A stretch of DNA of 64,000 nucleotides from Monoplex corrugatus. Its lineage: Eukaryota > Mollusca > Gastropoda > Littorinimorpha > Ranellidae. Location: assembly GCA_030674185.1 (NCBI GenBank), contig JAPXFY010000013.1:51159567-51223566 (forward strand), in the 5' to 3' direction. The notes beneath the pieces are model-generated. The model was not told where the DNA came from. It did no database searches and saw only the letters and a program-made list of their open reading frames with translations. A program made the position numbers and the translations under genes. Position 1 is the first letter of the stretch, and the number at the start of each line of letters is the position of its first letter. Shown in pieces: positions 1 through 13,870 of the stretch.

Positions 1-2090
1 ACAGACCAGGAATTTAAGGAACAGTTGATAGATAAATATTGCTTTTAGACAGATAGGGCCTACATATATTTTGTGTAGCCTACATTTTGTCATCCAAGAG
101 CCTTATATATCAGGAATGTTAGCTATCGGGAACAGAAAGGGGTAAGACTGAGAAACGAGCATGTATACTGATCTTTCTAACAAAGAACAAATTTCATGGA
201 CAGGCCTAGATTATGTTGTGAAATATGCTTTATTTGATGTGCCTTCTGTTACTAATTTGTCAGAAACTTCATTCTGGTGAAGTTCACAATGTGAGGGAAC
301 CCAGCAAACATTTATATAACATGGCTTGATGAAATTCCATGGATGAAATGATTGATCTCAGAAACAATTTAATGACACTTTGCCTTTGGTACATACTTTG
401 GGGATGGGACCAAGTTAACGTCAGCTCCGTTTGAATGTGACACAAAACGGAAATATGTTGTGGTATGCATCAGTAATGTTTTGCACTAAATTGTTGGGTT
501 TTTTGTTTGTTTCATTGTTTCATTGTTGTCATTGTCATATTTGAATGTTTCCATAGGTGTGTGCATGTCACCGTTTCATTTCACCTTTTCCTTGCAGATT
601 ACATGTATTTTCTCTTAAATAAGAAAGTAATTGATAGAATCATTCTGAATAATGGATATGGTTTTGCACATGGATAACTATATATCTGCTTGGCAATATG
701 CATCACAGCTTCTTTTTCTTCCTTTTATTTATGAAAGTATAAATTTATTCAGTTCATGACATGGTTGTCTATACTTAAGCATTGGCAGTGTGTTTGTGTG
801 TATAAATACATGCATGTACTTTTCTGAAGTCTTAGTAAGAAAAAAGGAATAATTGGAACAGTGTGTGTGTTTGTGCGTGCATGTGTGCAAAGAATATGAT
901 ACCTTGGGCCAAGGGTCATTTGCCAGATAAGTTTGAGTGTACCCTAGCTCAGCATCTTGTGTGTGTGTGTGTGAGAGAGAGAGAGAGGGGGAATGACGGC
1001 TTGGGTCACGGATCACATATCTTACTCCCCTCCCATCTTCTCCCCCTCCTGAGTTTGCTTGTGCTTTGTGCCCTTGAGATTTCATCATTGTTGGTGACTG
1101 CTTTGGTGAATGATGAGAGTGCATGCCTTGATTTGATTCTTGAATCAAGATTTGGCACCTTGTAAATGTCATTATTATATGATTATCATTCTGATGATGA
1201 TGATTATTATTATGCATCCATTATGTGTATGTGCACTTGGGTTTCCAAGCGTGTGCACTTTTGTGCAAGTCGGTGTATGCGTGCGTGTGATGAGGTACGT
1301 ATCAAACTGTACGCATGCATGAGAGACTTTTAATCAGAGAATGAGAGATGCAAAAGGACAGACTGCATTCAAAATTGCGTCCATGAAAAGAAGTTCCTGC
1401 AACATTGTAACAGATAGTGCAACCATTTGTTTTCATGCATTTATTGCATACTGGCTGGCTAGTTGAAATATCCATGAATTCAAGATTTCACATTGATCTA
1501 TAGTTAAATTCCAGCTCGCAGCATAACACTTGTGGTGTTTTCTGCCCATCTTATGATCCCTTCTTTCTAGTGGTGTCAGCGTTTCATATATCCTGTCTGC
1601 CTGCTCCAACCCCACTTGAAGAGTTTTGCACAGACAAGGAGTCAGCTTGACCATTGCAGGCAGTTGAGTGAAGCACATATGGAACTGTTGAGTGCAATGA
1701 ATCTTCCTTGAACGATTTTCTAATTCAAACTTGCACTTTTCGTGAAGTGGATGAAAATCAATTCTGTTCTGAAGAAAATTGCTGCGAAAATATTGCATAA
1801 CTTTTGCAATGAACGGAAAAATTACATGTGATAATGAATCTGTTCTTCTTGCAAGGATAGCAATAGCATTAAGTTACCCTGACATGAAGGTGAAGGTTAT
1901 CCCATAACCTCAGATCGTAGGGCGCTCTACTTGTATCTTCTCCTTTGCTGCTTTACATTCCCTTCTCTGTAGTAGACCTAAGCTGGAGTGATAGTCTGGA
2001 TAGCTAGTGATAGTCTGGAGCTATCCTTTTAGATGATACAAAATCCAGAGGTTCCATGTACAACATGCGATTAGCTCACAGAAAAGATTT
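1..2090. other. non-coding stretch, no supported gene
   Basis: AT-rich DNA with no open frame that resembles a known protein. It contains a short GT/GA run around 958-988 and a run of GT-rich dinucleotide blocks to about 1300. A 121-codon minus-strand frame at 1433-1798 has no recognised similarity and no clear splice or promoter context, so it is not called as a gene. Confidence 0.6.
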
Positions 2091-2094
2091 CACT

Positions 2095-2300
2095 GTAACC
2101 AAATGGTTGTCAGCAAGTTGTCCCTGACAAAATTCTGTAGAAAAATCTACTTTCATAAGTAAACAAAAATATGTGCATACAGTTAATAAAAAAAAAACCA
2201 AAGAAATGGGTGGCAAAATGCTTTCCCTGGGGAAAGCAGCCTGTATTTATCACTGAAAAAATTTAACTGTGACAAAAACTTTGTCCGATTCAATTCAATC
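2095..2300 (+). repeat. SINE tail fragment (same family as 17,983-18,420)
   Basis: This segment shares the block GTTGTCCCTGACAAAATTCT with the SINE at 18,198-18,218. It also shares the later phrases about a run of CCCTGGGGAAAGCAGCC and 'ctgtgac'. The tRNA-like head is absent, so this looks like a 5'-truncated copy. The family assignment rests on internal comparison within the window. Confidence 0.5.
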
Positions 2301-2786
2301 CATACACACACAAACACTGACAAAAGCATATAAAGGACACACGGTATTTACATTTTGATAATAAAAGGAATAATGATAATTCCATTTGTAAAGCTCAGTT
2401 GATGTCAAAACATGCTCGTTGCACATTTATAACAGACCATTGGTACCATACTTTTTATGTATTGGTACAAAGGCTAATGAAAAATTCTTGTCAGTCAGAC
2501 TGCCATCCGTGTACTATTCTAGAGTAAATGCTTTTTACTTGTATTTAGATAAAACATAGCCTTTGTGTATTTAATTAATGTGCACAAAATTATTATGACA
2601 CCATATCTGGTTAATTATATAACATCAACAAAAATATGATGTAACTAAATGTGCATACAAAAAATGGATCCTAGCACAGAGAAGCTCAGATGCTATGTTT
2701 TCAGAAGACTCACACTTAGAAATGGTCTGATCAAAATTCATGATAATTTGATATTTATGTAAGGAGATAAATGTGTGTCATATTAA

Positions 2787-2971
2787 CCCTTTGACTCCCG
2801 CACCCTCGCCACCAGCATCCTGCATTGCCAACCATGCTAGCAAAGCAAAAATGTAACCCTTTTATTCCATCACCCTATCCACCAGCTTCCAGTAGGAAGC
2901 TGGTGGATGGGGTGAGGAAGTCAAAGGAATAAGTTTTTGCAGTTGGTGGATAGGGTGCGGGAGTCAAAGGG
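2787..2971. mobile_element. 185-bp palindromic TTAA-flanked MITE, copy 1
   Basis: The element is flanked on both sides by TTAA (2783-2786 and 2972-2975). It begins CCCTTTGACTCCCGCACCCT and ends with the exact 20-base inverse complement. An inner hairpin with a stem of about 20 bp around ATCCACCAGCTTCC lies at about 2876-2920. TTAA target duplication with CCC/GGG ends is typical of piggyBac-superfamily non-autonomous elements; assigning it to that superfamily is inference. Two more copies lie at 15,050 and 52,968. Confidence 0.8.
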
Positions 2972-3079
2972 TTAAACAGTTTACCACTGGTTCAATGGTT
3001 TCAAACAAGGAAACCCCACCTTGAACACACAAATACCAATGTGAACATCCAAGTGACAGTGAAATGAACAAATTGTTCA

Positions 3080-3650
3080 GAGAGTAGTTGAAGCAGATCC
3101 ACGTTTCAGTTCATGAAATATGTGAAACTTATGATGTTTCATTTAGTGCAGTTCAACAGATCCTGCAACATGATCTTGAGATGAGGAAAGTGGCTATCAG
3201 AAGGCTACCCCCATCTTCTGACAGAGGAGCAGAAAAACAGTACTCAGCGTTCTGAGCGACTGATTGAAATGTTTGAGCCAGAGAATTGCAAATGACTATG
3301 ACTTGATCATGGGTGACGAAATATGGATCACCATCTGTGGTATTCCAAACAAACAGTCGGGCTCTGATAGTCTGCTTTTAAAAGCTGGAAGAGACTTCTT
3401 CTATTTTATTCCAAGGCCCTGTTGAGGTCGACATTTTGTCTACAAAGTCTGATCTTACAGCCCAAAGCTGCGAAGACCATCTATGAGCAGCATCCAAATG
3501 TCGGTACTGGCAAAATGCTCCTTCCACATGACAACGCAAGGTGCCCTTAAAACCAAGGTCACTGTAACCTGCTTACAAGAGCAATCTATTCAAGTGTTCT
3601 TCCTTACCCACCCCACAGCCCTGACTTAGCTCCATGCGACTTATGATTGT
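3080..3650 (+). pseudogene. decayed mariner-family transposase remnant
   Basis: Conceptual translation in shifting frames gives pieces typical of Tc1/mariner transposases. These are a helix-turn-helix segment resembling 'SAVQQILQHDLEMRKVA', then 'GDEIWIT' (first catalytic Asp region), then 'HDNAR', then 'SPDLAPCDL' just before the end. Several stops and frame changes show that it is dead. The 56/60-bp satellite starts directly after it. The family is clear from motif order; the subfamily is not resolved. Confidence 0.75.
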
Positions 3651-3694
3651 GATCCAGGACTTGGGGAAAAGCAGTGAAATCACAGTTTGCTGCC

Positions 3695-5050
3695 ATATCT
3701 TGGTCAGATTATCAGAACCACTCAACTCCTGGATCAGGTGGCTGAAACTCTGTACAGTATGGTCAGATTATCAGAACGCATTCAACTCCTGGATCAGGAG
3801 GCTGAAACTCTGTACAGTATGGTCAGATTATCAGAACGCACTCAACTCCTGGATAGGAGGCTGAAACTGTACAGTATGGTCAGATTATCAGAACACATTC
3901 AACTCCTGGATAGGAGGCTGAAACTGTACAGTATGGTCAGATTATCAGAACACATTCAACTCCTGGATAGGAGGCTGAAACTGTACAGTATGGTCAGATT
4001 ATCAGAACACATTCAACTCCTGGATAGGAGGCGCACTCAGCGCTTAGATTTGATTTTATCAAGATTTTGCGCTATATAAATATTGTAATTATTATTATTA
4101 TTATAGTATGGTCAGATTATCAGAACACATTCAACTCCTGGATAGGAGGCTGAAACTTTGTACAGTATGGTCAGATTATCAGAACGCACTCAACTCCTGG
4201 ATAGGAGGCTGAAATTGTACAGTATGGTCAGATTATCAGAACGCACTCAACTCCTGGATAGGAGGCTGAAACTGTACAGTATGGTCAGATTATCAGAACG
4301 CACTCAACTCCTGGATAGGAGGCTGAAATTGTACAGTATGGTCAGATTATCAGAACGCACTCAACTCCTGGATAGGAGGCTGAAACTCTGTACAGTATGG
4401 TCAGATTATCAGAACGCACTCAACTCCTGGATAGGAGGCTGAAACTCTGTACAGTATGGTCAGATTATCAGAACGCACTCAACTCCTGGATAGGAGGCTG
4501 AAACTGTACAGTATGGTCAGATTATCAGAACGCACTCAACTCCTGGATCAGGTGGCTGAAACTCTGTACAGTATGGTCAGATTATCAGAACGCACTCAAC
4601 TCCTAGATCAGGAGGCTGAAACTTTGTACAGTATGGTCAGATTGTCAGAACGCATTCAACTCCTAGATCAGGAGGCTGAAACTCTGTACAGTATGGTCAG
4701 ATTGTCAGAACTCATTCAACTCTTGGATCAGGAGGCTGAAACTTTGTACAGTATGGTCAGATTGTCAGAACTCATTCAACTCTTGGATCAGGAGGCTGAA
4801 ACTTTGTACAGTATGGTCAGATTGTCAGAACGTACTCAACTCCTAGATCAGGAGGCTGAAACTTTGTACAGTATGGTCAGATTGTCAGAACGTACTCAAC
4901 TCCTAGATCAGGAGGCTGAAACTTTGTACAGTATGGTCAGATTGTCACAACGCATTCAACTCCTAGATCAGGAGGCTGAAACTCTGTACAGTATGGTCAG
5001 ATTGTCAGAACGCATTCAACTCTTGGATCAGGAGGCTGAAACTCTGTATG
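3695..5050 (+). repeat. satellite of 60-bp and 56-bp units, about 23 copies
   Basis: The core phrase is TATGGTCAGATTATCAGAAC followed by 'gca(c/t)tcaactcctggat' and 'ggctgaaact(c)tgtacag'. Units are exactly 60 bp from 4561 to 5040 and at the left edge; a shortened 56-bp form fills most of 3840-4550. The 60-bp period is a multiple of three, so long open frames arise automatically (for example 4456-5073) and are not evidence of a gene. The array begins at the 3' end of the mariner remnant and is interrupted by a LINE tail at 4033-4105. Confidence 0.95.
4033..4105 (+). mobile_element. LINE 3'-tail insertion inside the satellite
   Basis: A 73-bp piece reads 'cagcgcttagatttgat…gcgctatataaatattg' and ends in a (TTA)n tract. 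The same module ends the copies at 11,505-11,735 and, inverted, at 48,949-49,020. It replaces about 13 bp of one satellite unit and has no obvious target duplication, as expected for CR1/L2-like retroposition or for local repair. Confidence 0.8.
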
Positions 5051-5363
5051 GAGTGAGGAGTGGAATACTTTGAAAGACTTAAAATTTCACATCTTTGAAC
5101 TTTCTGTTTTTGTCTTTAGAAGTAAGTGACACAACTTCTGGATCAGACCTGGTAAAAGTAAGTATATTCACAGAAAGGGAGACACTCAATACAAACAAAG
5201 ATGCTTAAATACAGTATAAAAATAGTTCATCAAGAATAACAAGAGATAGCATAAAATCAGTAATTGATAACAGCAGCAGTAGTCCATATATGAGGAAGAG
5301 AAGCCTACAAATTATTTGATATGTCTTCCTCTCTTATGCACACAAACATGCATGCATACGTGC

Positions 5364-5366
<3 letters not shown>

Positions 5367-5400
<34 letters not shown>

Positions 5401-5420
5401 CACACACACACACACACACA
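5367..5420. repeat. (CA)n microsatellite
   Basis: Two CA runs are separated by 'aacac'. It is simple sequence only. Confidence 0.95.
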
Positions 5421-5429
5421 AAACCAAAC

Positions 5430-6195
5430 ATTGAAAAATTACCCCAGCTCCGTAGATGTTTGTGAAATATATATTTTTATGTGCTTTTTCAGAGTAAGCA
5501 GACATTTGCTTTGTCTTAACAACTCTGAGAGGGAGTTCTATGTTGTTGGACCAAAAACAGAGGATTTATTTCCTCAGGATGTAGAGAGAACAGAGGTATG
5601 GTCAAGAACAAAGACCTTCAAGGTCTGAATGTTTTGGACGGTTTGTAATATTTTGGCGTGGTAATCAAATTTAGCTACTGAAAACTAAATATGGCAGTTG
5701 TACATGTATACTCAATTCATACTTTTCCAATGTACTCTTTGCTTTCATGTTAGAGTAACAGAGCTATACTGTTTTGATTCACTGAGTTTGGATAGCTTGT
5801 CATCAGAAAAACCAAGGAACACTTACAGTAAGCTAAATAAAGTAATAGTCAAACACAGTTTGTGTGCATCAGCAGAAAGAACTGGGCAGATCTTGCTCAC
5901 TGTGTGTAGTTGGAGATATAGGATTTTACACAGTAGTTAATATGAGTTTCCATGGACAGAGATTCATAGGACTTTACACAGTAGTTAATATGAGTGAGTT
6001 TCCATGGACAGAGATTCATCAAAGAACACACCATGATTTCTTGAAGATTTGCTGAGGGCTACAGAACAGTCTTACCCCTGGCACATTTTTAGCCTCTGCA
6101 AAGTCAGGTGGGGGAAACAACCAATAAATGCAGACAGAAGAAAGACATGATATGTACTATAGTGAAGAAGAGACAAACATGCACATAGCGTTGGG
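5430..6195. other. non-coding, short tandem duplication
   Basis: No supported gene. A duplicated block, 'gtagttaatatgagtttccatggacagagattcat', occurs at about 5931-5970 and again at about 5980-6020. A splice-bounded open stretch at 5493-5598 was considered and rejected because its phase does not match any neighbour. Confidence 0.5.
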
Positions 6196-6199
6196 TTCT

Positions 6200-7110
6200 T
6201 GATTAATTTAATAAAAACGTTACAAATGCTGTACAGGGACATTGCCCTGCTTCAGCAGCATTGTGACCATCCGCCTGCGAGTGAAACCATTCAACATAAT
6301 GGTAGTGCAAATATATACTCCCACAGACTATGATGATGATTAGAATGAAGAAGTCTACATCCAGCTTTAAGAGGTCATTAGGTCATTATCAAAGTTGATA
6401 AGAAAGACATCTTCATTGTTAGGGTGGATGGAACACCAAGGCTGGTATGGATGGTTGGGAACACAGGAGAAGTTTCTGCAGCTCCTACTGTGACAATGAT
6501 AGAGGACTAGACTAAGCCTTTTAGAATCCGCCTGCCATAATGACTTGATTCTTGCAAACCCTCTTGTAAACATAAAGTATCCTGGCAATGATCATAGCAT
6601 TCTCCAAATGATCAGTATCACAGCTAAACAGAACATATTCATGTCATAGTGAAGAACCAGAACAGGCCTGGCATCAACAGAGCTAAAACAAGGATGCTTC
6701 CAGGAGCTGTCCTTGGCAGTAAAAATAACCCAGTCATGATGAACTTTAAAGTATGGTTGAAGATCAATAAGAGCCTAAAATGCATTTAAAAGTCTTTCCC
6801 ATAATTATGTATAATTATACAAGATGAAATGTAATGATCTCTTGTTTTAAAAAAAAAAGTGTCGGTATGACCGTATATTAAGATCCAGTAGCCTTGCTAA
6901 ATCAGCCCTCCAGGGAACAGTTGAGGAAGGAAGATAGAGGAAAAGACAGAAAAAATGCGGAATGGACAGATTAATTGTTGATAGAGACCAAGGCTATGGG
7001 CACAACTGACAGAGCTGAAGGAATCCGGTGGACAGTTCTGTGCAGAACCGCAAGGACCCTTAAGTTTAAGGAGTTAGGACAAAAGAAGAAGAAGGCGATG
7101 AAGAAAAAGA
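6200..7110 (+). pseudogene. RTE-type LINE remnant with internal deletion
   Basis: The left part reads in broken frames as the endonuclease phrase 'VVQIYTPTDYDDD' followed by 'NEEVYIQL'. This corresponds to the conserved region around the QxYAPT motif of apurinic-type LINE endonucleases. The right part (about 6890-7095) resembles the extreme C-terminus ('LAKSALQGTVEEGR'). Most of the reverse transcriptase is missing and stops are frequent. A better preserved relative of the C-terminal part lies at 55,040-55,345. Confidence 0.6.
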
Positions 7111-7265
7111 AGAAATGACCATGGTCTTTGAGATTACTCTAGCTTTGATTTTTTATCTACGTATTTGAATTAACGTCAAGTCAGATGCTCTCTTCTGCTA
7201 ATGGTAACCAATACATGAAAACAAGACAGCAGCAAAAAAATAAATAAAAGGGGGGGAGGGGGTGT

Positions 7266-7440
7266 GTGGTGCTCACAATAGGCAAATTGTGGTAGAAAAG
7301 TGGCAAAGTGTTTGTACTGCTTGCCACTGATGCAAGATATCCTGGGTTTGAGTCACAGAAGAAAAGGGAATTTTCTCCTTTCTTCTCTACAAATTGAATG
7401 GTGGTCTTGGCACTAGTTTTGTGGATAAGATAATAAAGAG
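7266..7440 (+). repeat. possible tRNA-headed SINE
   Basis: A region with 'gggtttgagtcac' near 7347 resembles a pol III B box ('GGTTTGAGTC'), and the layout resembles other SINEs in the window. The A box is not clean, so this is a weak call. Confidence 0.3.
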
Positions 7441-7925
7441 GTTCTGCGTTCAGTAAAGAATCAACATCAACAAAGAATTTTCATTCAATCAAAGTTTTAG
7501 TTCCAGACAGTCCATAGGAGCCAGTGATGTTCAGCTACTGTGAAACCATAAACCAGAGAAGACTCATCATTACTGTTAATTAATTAAATGGAGTTCAGTT
7601 GAGTCTGTTCTGATCTTCCATATACAGCATACTACTGACAAGGCCCCCACAACAGTAAACTCTTTTAAAAGTCTTAGTTGAGGAACTTAACTGAGTGAGC
7701 CATACATACACTATAGTATCTGGTTATCAGTGCTTTCAGAAAGTTAGTTCAATGCCAGCCATGAGCTCAAAAATGCAAGCAACTTAAGCTTACAACACAG
7801 GCTCTTCAAACTTTCCTAACTACTCTCCCATTTCTTGCACACAGTCATTCTAAACATCATAATGATGCCTACGGACATTTGACACTTGAGTATTGCTTGA
7901 CGTGTAAAAGGACAGTTCAGAACTG

Positions 7926-10540
<2,615 letters not shown>

Positions 10541-10549
10541 TTCTACATT

Positions 10550-10990
10550 CTCTGACGGTGCTTGAGATTATTCTTTAATAAGACAGTAAAGTGGCTGTAA
10601 ATATAGTGAAGAGAACAGGACCTAGAACAGAACATGTGGGACATTTAATGTCAGTAAAGATGGACCTTCCCAATGTTGCTGGTGACAATAGACCAAGTTT
10701 GGCAAGAAATGTATGACCTGACCTCTAAAGAACATTTTCAATGCAGCCAGATGTGGATGACAATCTACGATCATGACATGGTCAGTAGTATCAAATGCTG
10801 CTGAAAGATCTATTAATGACAGAAAGGGCACTTTATTATTGGAAGCCTGCAAAAGATAATTAGCAACTTTTAACTAAGCCGTTTCTGTACTATGGCTTAA
10901 CAATAGGCTGACTGAAATGATTCAAGGAAATTATTTGGTTGATTTCTAGTGACTCGTCAACTATGAGAAGATGATACACTCACATACTGA
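10550..10990 (-). pseudogene. LINE reverse transcriptase fragment
   Basis: Minus-strand translation contains 'LIDLSAAFDTTDHVMI', matching RT block 'LLDLSAAFDTIHH' of the LINE at about 50,090-50,416. The neighbouring phrase about 'aggctgactg' also matches that copy. Stops and frame changes elsewhere mark it as a fossil. It is probably the same broad clade as the LINE at 48,949-51,475. Confidence 0.7.
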
Positions 10991-11504
10991 AGACAAAAAT
11001 TGCACACCAATACTTTTTTTAAAGATTACTGGGATCAAGACTGGACTTTCTGGGCAAGGGTTGACCAGGACATGTTTTTTACAAAAAAAAAAGGTCTGTG
11101 GCACACCGCCTGTGTTTTAAGAAATATTCACGATTTCAGTAACAGTTGGAGAAATTTCTTCAATACAATCAAAAAGAAGAGAGTTAAGGATGGAGTCAAG
11201 ACTGCAGGATTTTTTAGGCATTCGGAGGATAATCTAACTTTTCACTTGATCTAGACTGGTTGAAATGATGTATATGGGATGCCAGTAAAAGGGGTAGACA
11301 CTCAAGGATTACAACTGGAGCTGAAATTTCTTCTTATTCGTTCTATTTTTGACAAAATCAATGAATTTGTCAGGCAGGCAACTGGGTGGAATATTGTTTG
11401 GGAGGCAATGTAAGTTGTTACATCCATCATCTGGCTACTCAATTAAAAAAGTTCCTTGGAAAAATTTGAGTTGGTGATTTTCTTATCAATGTATTGACTT
11501 CTTG

Positions 11505-11735
11505 GTCTCATCCCCCCTCTGTAGCCTGTCTCCACTCGGAGGGAATCACATTGTAATATATATTTGTATATAATATGCTCTCTATAATTTTCCATTGCTT
11601 TTATTCTTTTTCCCCATTTATAGCCATGTGTAAGTGTGTGTGTGCGCGCGTGCGTAAGTGTATGTTCAGCGCTTAGATTTGATTTTTATCGAGATTTTGC
11701 GCTATATAAATATTGTAATTATTATTATTATTATA
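11505..11735 (+). mobile_element. LINE 3' end (same family as 48,949-51,475)
   Basis: It contains 'cctgtctccactcggaggga', 'ttgtatataatatgctctct' and 'cccatttatagcc'. A CG-rich stretch and the terminal 'cagcgcttagatttgat…gcgctatataaatattg' with (TTA)n follow. The same blocks occur in reverse order and orientation at 49,220-48,950. This is a 5'-truncated insertion with no coding part left. Confidence 0.85.
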
Positions 11736-11759
11736 TATATTATAAGTGGACATGAAGGA

Positions 11760-12780
11760 GCAGTTCTGTGAATTTCAGTTGCCATTCCAGCCAGAAAAAA
11801 AAAAAAAACTTGTGCACATTGTATGCTTCTTACTATACAAAAATGCCCTGAATGGGTCTTCTTCATCTGCCAGGCAACAGTAGTCCTCCACCCATGGGCC
11901 AAAAAGCTGATGAACATCTCCATATGCACCTCCTTTCCTCATCTCTATAAAAGACCAGCACAACAATATAAGCAAGAGGATTCTGACTCTACTTGAAGAA
12001 AGGTGCTCCCATGAAGCACTGTTACAGGTTTACACAAATGAGTCTGCCATGGATAAGAAATACCACCTGGTCCACACAGCAAACATCATTCACAATCTTA
12101 CAGACCATGACAGCCAAATAGTTTGAAATCTTTACAGATGGCATGTCAGTCCCAGAAGCAACAATTGCAAGGAAACTGCCACATCTGAAGGAAGTACTGT
12201 AAAATATCACATGCATCAAGCAATACTCCAGTGGATCCCCTCACATTGTGGTATCCCAGGAAATGATACAGAAAAAATGGCAAAGCTGGGAGCTGAGTAT
12301 GAACAGAAAGGCTGTATCATCAGCCCCATAGATATGAAAACTATCATCAAGTATCTGTTCAGAACACCTTAACTACATGACAGTTACTGTTAGCTGTCCT
12401 GGCAAGATTCCTCTGTCTGCAGTCCAGGCACAAGAGACTGAACCACCTCATGAACAAGTGCTTACAACTTGTGCTAAACCCCTAAAGCTCCTGTGAGAAG
12501 CCGAACAGATAGCAGGACATGTCCTTCAGGATTTAGAGAGGTAATCATCACTGAAGAAGGAGATATGACCAACAATCCTTAAATTGCAAGAGAAGCTGTT
12601 TGGGCATGTGGCTCTGGATGCACTACTCAATGCATGAGTCTATGCAGCCAACATTTCTTGATCTTACCACATCAAAATATCAGAAGACCAAATAATCCCA
12701 AGAAATCGCAGTTTCACAAAGCAGTCCTTCCAGACACCATCGTCAGTGTTTTCTAACCCATTCTCATGTATATTCATTTG
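11760..12780 (+). pseudogene. LINE fragment with RNase H-like domain
   Basis: At 12,229-12,297 the translation 'QWIPSHCGIPGNDTEKMAKL' is the typical C-terminal RNase H motif of I-group LINEs ('WIPSHxGIxGNExAD'). Upstream, 'QVYTNESAM' (about 12,027-12,053) and 'EIFTDGMSVPEA' (about 12,126-12,161) resemble the YTDGS start of the RNase H domain. The frames are interrupted. It lies between two other LINE ends, forming a nest of retroelements. Confidence 0.65.
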
Positions 12781-12849
12781 ATAATTTGATTTTCACTTGA
12801 CAAGAGACTGAAGAGTTGTCCATGAACTGATGAAGTGATGAACATGAAC

Positions 12850-13870
12850 CTATACCTTGCCTTGGGTGATTCTTGCCATCGGTGACCATGTTCGTCTTTC
12901 TGAGATAAGGCCTGATCCTCTTACTCTCTCTTCTAAATTGGTGCCTTTTCAGTCCTCAGCAAAGTACTTGGATGTCCATCTTGATGAGACACTGTCTTTG
13001 GACAAGCACATTTCTTCTGCCAGTCTCCTTTTTATCATCTCAGAAGAATCAGGTCAATTCGATCATATCTTTCTATAAGCGACACAGTACGAATTGTCAT
13101 GTCCTTTGTACTGTCAAGACTGGACTATTGTAATGCAGTTCTTGCAAGTCTCCCATCCTTTCCTATTAAGCGCCTTCAGAGGGTACAAGATAGTGCAGCT
13201 GGGCTGGTATTCAGAAAGCGAAAGACCACCTCAGCAACCAGTCTATTGAAGCAGCTCCACTGGCTCCCTGTGGAAGCAAAAGTAGAATATAAACTAGCTA
13301 CTCTGGCTTATCAGCATTTTGCCTCACTACCTCTCTTCTGTGCTTAAAAGATACAGGCCTGAATGCAGTCTCAGGTCAAGCAACCAGAAACTTCTGGCAA
13401 AATCAAAATCAAAATACAAAACCATAGGACACCAAGCCTTCCGTTGCCAGGCCCAACTTGTCTGGAACGATCTGCTTTTTTCTCTCCGCTGTTCATCATC
13501 TCTCTCTTCTTTCAAGACGGGCCTCAAAACTCATCTTTTTGATAAACACTACCAGTAATGAAACATGATTTTTGATCTTTCTGATTCAGTCATATATATA
13601 CTAGTACTTGTTAGTCGTATGTACATTAGTACTTGCTTGCAACAGATGTGCTAGTGTGTGTGTTGGAGGGGGGAGGGACTAGGAGTGGGAGTTAGTATAA
13701 TTGACCACTAGTGACTAGCAGGCATAGGGCTGATTGGGAAAAATGAACTAATTAATGTAAAGCGCAGTGACTGAGTGAGTCTTTACCTATGTGTAGGAGA
13801 ACAGCACTACATAAAAGCGATTTATTATTATTATTATTGTTGTTGTTGTTGTTATTATTATTATTATTCA
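12850..13870 (+). pseudogene. LINE 3' part: RT thumb/C-terminal region and tail
   Basis: Three consecutive open stretches (12,857-13,078; 13,099-13,347; 13,319-13,558) match the end of a CR1/L2-like polyprotein. Visible blocks are 'AKYLDVHLDETLSLDKHIS', 'FVLSRLDYCNAVLASLP', 'RVQDSAAGLV', 'LLKQLHWLPVEAKVEYKL' and 'FKTGLKTHLFDKHY'. A 3' tail 'taaagcgcagtgactgagtg…ctacataaaagcg' and (TTA)n/(TTG)n follow at 13,760-13,870. Frame changes show decay. The tail differs from the 48,949 family. Confidence 0.85.

Noticed and set aside
863..1322. Short plus-strand frames rich in Cys/Val
   Set aside because: They are driven by GT-rich simple sequence.
1433..1798. 121-codon minus-strand frame
   Set aside because: The translation is of ordinary composition but matches nothing I know, and it has no convincing splice sites or neighbours.
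4456..5073. 205-codon open frame with 20-residue repeats 'MVRLSERTQLLDQEAETLYS'
   Set aside because: The 60-bp satellite period is a multiple of three, so open frames appear without selection. There is no promoter or splice support, and the unit mutates without regard to codons.
5493..5829. Two splice-bounded open stretches (5,493-5,598 and about 5,755-5,829) that look like exons
   Set aside because: The phases do not agree with each other or with the upstream candidate at 5,121-5,152, and no family is recognised.
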